A stretch of 49,384 nucleotides of DNA, from the NCBI GenBank assembly GCA_003605035.1, contig QZKJ01000050.1, positions 1-49,384 of the forward strand, written 5' to 3'. The notes below the pieces were generated by a model, which did no database searches, had not been told where the DNA came from, and saw only the letters and a list, made by a program, of their open reading frames with translations. How positions within the stretch are numbered: the stretch's first letter is position 1; the number at the start of each line of letters is the position of its first letter. Position numbers and translations under genes: made by a program. Shown here one piece after another: positions 40,995 to 49,384 of this stretch. The stretch comes from Desulfurivibrio sp. Its GTDB lineage: Bacteria; Desulfobacterota; Desulfobulbia; Desulfobulbales; SURF-16.

Positions 40995-42938
40995 TCACTT
41001 CTCCAGCAGGCTCTGGATATAATACTTTTCCGGCTGGTCCGGGATATAGATTTCCAGGTTATGGTTCCAGCGGCTGACAAAATGTCTGGTCAGCAGCAGG
41101 CGCATGGCGTTTTTCAACTGCACCAGGGTGGTGTAGTGGTGGAGAAAATACTCACCGTAGTTGTTGACGGTGATGATTGCCGATTTCAGGGTGGGTGAGC
41201 CCTTGACCGGCTCATTGCCGAAGTTGACGATAACCAGGGCCATGGTGACCTTTTCCGGGCTGAGCAGTTCGCTGGCGGTAATCTGGGAAAAATTGAACAG
41301 GGGAAAGATTCTGACGATCGTCTCAGCCAGATTCCGCAGGTCGGACAGGTTGACTGATAGAAAATTCTTGGTCAGATGAATGTTGGTTTTGTGCTGCAGG
41401 ATGCCGTTGATGGTCAGCCAGATCAGCAGAAAAATCGGATCCGGCTCCCGTTTGATCAGGGCCTGCTGGTTGTTTTTGATCGATTCCGTGTCATGGGTGC
41501 CCTGGAAGACATAGTAATAGACCTCCCCGTCATAGCGGCTGACGTGAAAGGTGAGGTCGGTCTGCATGATGGACTGGCGGGAAAGGGTGTGCAGGTAGGG
41601 TATCTTGTCCGGCTTCACCTCGTAGAAGCTGAAGAGCTTTTTGCCCAGGATGGAGAGGTCCCGGTCGCTGATGGCCCGTCCGGTTTCATCCTGGAATGAT
41701 TTGCGCAGCCAGCGCAGGCGGTTGTAGGTGTCAACCAGGTAGGCGTGCACCCTGGAGCCCAGGGCCAGCAGATCCTTATAGCTCCAGTGTTGCAGTTTGA
41801 TCAGCTGTTCATAATTGGGCGGCAGCAGATCCCATTTTTTCATCAGGGCCAGGGTGGTCTGCAGATGGGTGTCATCCTTTTCCGACTTGGTCCCTTCCAG
41901 GGTCTTGAAAAAGAGGCACTCCCTGATCAGGTCATCCTCGTCCTTGATCTTGTTCTGCTGGTAGAAGGCCACCAGTTCCTTGGCCAGCAGTAGGTAGGGA
42001 TCAATGTGGTTGAGGGGGAGACGGACCTCGTTTTCCGGTAGCCGTTCGGGGAAGGTGACCAGACATTGGATCCTGGTGGAAAAAAGCGGCAGGATGTTGG
42101 TCTGGTGCTTGAGCAGCAGTTCCAGGTAGGCGAATTTGATGACGGACTTGAAAGGACTGTCCAGGGCCTTGTTGAGCTGCCAGAGGCAGGCCCCGAATAT
42201 TTCCGCCTTGGGGATATCGGACAGGTAGCCGAGATCGACAAAATTATCCAGGTTGAGGGCCCGTTTTTTTACCAGTTGCTCCACATAGTCACGGTAGCCC
42301 TGTTCGGTCAGGCCGGGGGGGATCAGCCACCAGAGCAGCATTTTGCCGGCCACCAGGATGTGGGTGCGGAACAGTTCGTCCTTGAGCAGCAGTTTCAGGG
42401 CCGAGCCGGCGGATTCCTCTTCAGCGGCGGAGGAAAATCTGTTTTCCCTGGTCTGGTCAATATCCATCAGAAAGAAATAGACCTCAATCCCGTGTTCCAA
42501 GGCCCATTTTTCGATTTTCTTGCATTTTTCCTCCAGCAGGCCCGCCCCTTGCCCGCCGATTTCTTCCAGACGGATGCTCACCCAGAAATCGCAGTCCGAT
42601 TTTTCCGACTGGGCGATGGTGCCGATGCTGCCGATGGTTTTCAGGGAATGGATGCAGGGATTGCGCGGGTAAGGGGAGGCGGTTTTATAGTTTCGGGCGG
42701 TGGAATCCGGGAAATAGCGGCGGAAAAGTTCGCTGTCGACTATTTTGTCCGGCAGAAAGCGGTAGATGCCGAAAGGGCAGTGCGGATCCTCCACATAACC
42801 CGGCAGATCGGGGTAATTACAGTGAAGCAGGTAGGGGATAATCTTGAAGAGCAGGGTGGCCTTGGCCGGCTGGAAGTTGATGGCCTTGATCTTGCGGCTT
42901 TTGTTGTATGCCTGGTATCGGATGAGTCGCTCGCGCAT
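40995..42938 (-). CDS. cyaA: Class I adenylate cyclase
   Basis: 647 residues, ATG 42938. It aligns by eye with enterobacterial CyaA through the N-terminal catalytic region: IIPYLLHCNYPDLPGYV, GIYRF, TIGSIGTIAQSEKSDCDFWV (nucleotidyltransferase GS...D-x-D signature), EVYFFLMDIDQTREN, FRTHILVAGKMLLWWLIPP, NFVDLGYLSDIPKAEIFGACLWQLNKALDSPFKSVIK. It makes cAMP from ATP in the cytosol. About 200 residues shorter than the E. coli enzyme (848); the missing part corresponds to the C-terminal regulatory region. It lies 22 bp after folP in the ftsH-folP operon, where other Desulfobacterota usually have the diadenylate cyclase gene cdaA. No CRP gene is in view. Confidence 0.9.
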   Translation of the reverse strand: MRERLIRYQAYNKSRKIKAINFQPAKATLLFKIIPYLLHCNYPDLPGYVEDPHCPFGIYRFLPDKIVDSELFRRYFPDSTARNYKTASPYPRNPCIHSLKTIGSIGTIAQSEKSDCDFWVSIRLEEIGGQGAGLLEEKCKKIEKWALEHGIEVYFFLMDIDQTRENRFSSAAEEESAGSALKLLLKDELFRTHILVAGKMLLWWLIPPGLTEQGYRDYVEQLVKKRALNLDNFVDLGYLSDIPKAEIFGACLWQLNKALDSPFKSVIKFAYLELLLKHQTNILPLFSTRIQCLVTFPERLPENEVRLPLNHIDPYLLLAKELVAFYQQNKIKDEDDLIRECLFFKTLEGTKSEKDDTHLQTTLALMKKWDLLPPNYEQLIKLQHWSYKDLLALGSRVHAYLVDTYNRLRWLRKSFQDETGRAISDRDLSILGKKLFSFYEVKPDKIPYLHTLSRQSIMQTDLTFHVSRYDGEVYYYVFQGTHDTESIKNNQQALIKREPDPIFLLIWLTINGILQHKTNIHLTKNFLSVNLSDLRNLAETIVRIFPLFNFSQITASELLSPEKVTMALVIVNFGNEPVKGSPTLKSAIITVNNYGEYFLHHYTTLVQLKNAMRLLLTRHFVSRWNHNLEIYIPDQPEKYYIQSLLEK

Positions 42939-42960
42939 GGTTGCCTGGCGGTCTGTGAAA

Positions 42961-43815
42961 TCAGCCGTTACACGTGCTGCTGCCCCTGCTGATGGCCCGG
43001 GTCATGTTGACGGCCGCCACGGTCCTGGCCACATCATGCGCCCGGATGATGGCTGCCCCGTTCCAGGCGCAGAGCGCGGAGATCACCGCGCTGGCCTCAT
43101 CACGGCCGGCGGGATCGTCGATGGCCAGGATTTTGCCGATGAAGGATTTGCGGGAATGGCCGATCAGCACCGGGCAGCCCAGCGTGGTGAATCGTCTGAG
43201 GTCCCGCAGGATGGTCAGGTTGTGATCCACCGTCTTGCCAAAGCCGATGCCCGGATCAATGATGATCCTGTCGCGGGACAGGCCGCGGCTTTCCGCCCAC
43301 CTGATACGCTCGTCCAGGCTTGCGCAGATCTCGGCCACCACATCATCGTAGCTTGGGTTGATCTGCATGCTGCGCGGGGTTCCCTGCATATGCATGATGA
43401 TGACCGGCGCCTGGTGTTCGGCGGCTACGGTAACCATGTCAGGATCGTGGCTGAGCGCGCTGATGTCATTGATGATGTCAGCCCCTGCCGCCAGGGCGAG
43501 CCTGGCCACCTCTGCCTTGGTGGTGTCGATGGAGATGGGAATCGTGTAACGGCGTCGGATGGCGGCAATGGCCGGAATGACCCGGTCGAGCTCTTCCCGC
43601 AGGCTGACTGCCGGGGCAAAGGGCCTGGTGGACTCACCGCCGATATCAATGATGTCCGCCCCGCTGGCCACCATCTGCTCGACCAGGGCCAGCAGCGTTT
43701 TTTCATCGCCCACCCTGCCGCCGTCGGAAAAAGAGTCCGGGGTGACGTTGACAATGCCCATGACGTGGACCTTGTCGGTAAAGTTCAAGGTGCGATCCCG
43801 GATGAGCTTGTTCAT
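42961..43815 (-). CDS. folP: Dihydropteroate synthase
   Basis: 284 residues from ATG 43815 (a TTG codon precedes it in frame). Condenses p-aminobenzoate with dihydropterin pyrophosphate in folate synthesis. Clear motifs: MGIVNVTPDSFSDGG near residue 19, DIGGESTRP, ISIDTTKAEVA, INDISA, IIMHMQGTP, DPGIGFGKT and IGHSRKSF. Length is typical for the family. It starts 27 bp after the ftsH stop, consistent with a common transcript, although no strong ribosome site is visible. Confidence 0.97.
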   Translation of the reverse strand: MNKLIRDRTLNFTDKVHVMGIVNVTPDSFSDGGRVGDEKTLLALVEQMVASGADIIDIGGESTRPFAPAVSLREELDRVIPAIAAIRRRYTIPISIDTTKAEVARLALAAGADIINDISALSHDPDMVTVAAEHQAPVIIMHMQGTPRSMQINPSYDDVVAEICASLDERIRWAESRGLSRDRIIIDPGIGFGKTVDHNLTILRDLRRFTTLGCPVLIGHSRKSFIGKILAIDDPAGRDEASAVISALCAWNGAAIIRAHDVARTVAAVNMTRAISRGSSTCNG

Positions 43816-43842
43816 CAATGAAGCAGCTGTCAGCGAAGCCTG

Positions 43843-45771
<1,929 letters not shown>

Positions 45772-45948
45772 GAAAGAACCCCGTAAAGAAAATTTAAAAA
45801 GTTTTGCTCTCTTTTTTCTGTTTTTGGTGCAACTGCAGCAGTCTCGTCTGCGGAGGCAAAATGCCGTAAGGAAAGATTAACATTAAGTACTTGGTGTTGT
45901 AAAGTCCAGCCGTAATCGTGGAAGCCGGTGCAAAATTGTCTGAATTGC

Positions 45949-49179
<3,231 letters not shown>

Positions 49180-49285
49180 AATAATGTATTTTCGTAAGTT
49201 GTCGGATGTTCAATATCTGGTATACGGATAGCCCGCCTTTCCCTGCGTTTTTTGTCCTTGCCGGCTTTCCGGACTCTGTTATATT

Positions 49286-49384
49286 TTATCAGCTTATCAG
49301 CTTATCAGCTTATCAGCTTATCAGCTTATCAGCTTATCAGCTTATCAGCTTATCAGCTTATCAGCTTATCAGCTTATCAGCTTA
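49286..49384. repeat. Octamer tandem repeat (TTATCAGC) running off the window edge
   Basis: At least 12 perfect copies of the 8-nt unit TTATCAGC upstream of carB, ending only because the window ends. True copy number unknown; such an exact array is also a common contig-end or assembly break point. Confidence 0.92.

Overview
The window reads as a chromosomal segment of a GC-rich Desulfobacterota-type bacterium (the old Deltaproteobacteria, possibly Desulfobulbales-like; no rRNA or marker gene settles this). About 29 kb are devoted to multihaem c-type cytochromes. I count 82 canonical CXXCH motifs plus 9 expanded CX3CH/CX4CH motifs in eleven exported proteins. The rest is core metabolism.

Region A (1-7.6 kb, minus strand) is one operon: NHL beta-propeller lipoprotein, outer-membrane beta-barrel, prolyl-isomerase chaperone, second NHL lipoprotein, and a 12-haem cytochrome whose C-terminal domain is frame-disrupted. 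Region B (8.1-19.4 kb, plus strand) carries a tetrahaem cytochrome, two CXXCH/CX4CH cytochromes, a roughly 1500-residue octahaem protein interrupted by one in-frame TGA, and a second prolyl isomerase. Regions A and B diverge from a 0.55 kb intergenic stretch holding two good sigma-54 (-24/-12) promoter candidates facing opposite ways; a third precedes the octahaem gene. The gene content resembles cytochrome-nanowire or porin-cytochrome assembly loci of Geobacter.

The in-frame TGA at codon 158 of the octahaem gene is followed 17 nt later by the AGTT loop of a perfect 5-bp hairpin. That geometry fits a bacterial SECIS element, so the gene is best read as a selenocysteine-containing multihaem cytochrome.

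Region C (20.5-26.7 kb, plus strand) is a tightly packed operon with several ATGA overlaps. It encodes cytochromes with 12, 13, 5 (lipoprotein), 7, 7 and 4 haem motifs, interleaved with two small two-TM HAMP proteins that have no output domain. A MORN-repeat lipoprotein diverges from it, and a triple-DUF1566 protein plus an unknown exported protein follow.

Region D (29.6-49.4 kb) holds pyruvate:ferredoxin oxidoreductase, a large SARP/MalT-like regulator, serine O-acetyltransferase, a probable frameshifted small gene with an ATP-grasp protein, a PAS histidine kinase, a glutaredoxin-like protein, a class I adenylate cyclase placed directly after ftsH-folP, and carB. Several intergenic gaps are filled with 7- or 8-nt tandem repeats.

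A working model, by inference: PFOR oxidises pyruvate and supplies reductant, the 48-haem operon and the HAMP proteins move or sense electrons at the envelope, and the A/B genes build and secrete surface cytochromes. All product names rest on motif reading; no database search was possible.
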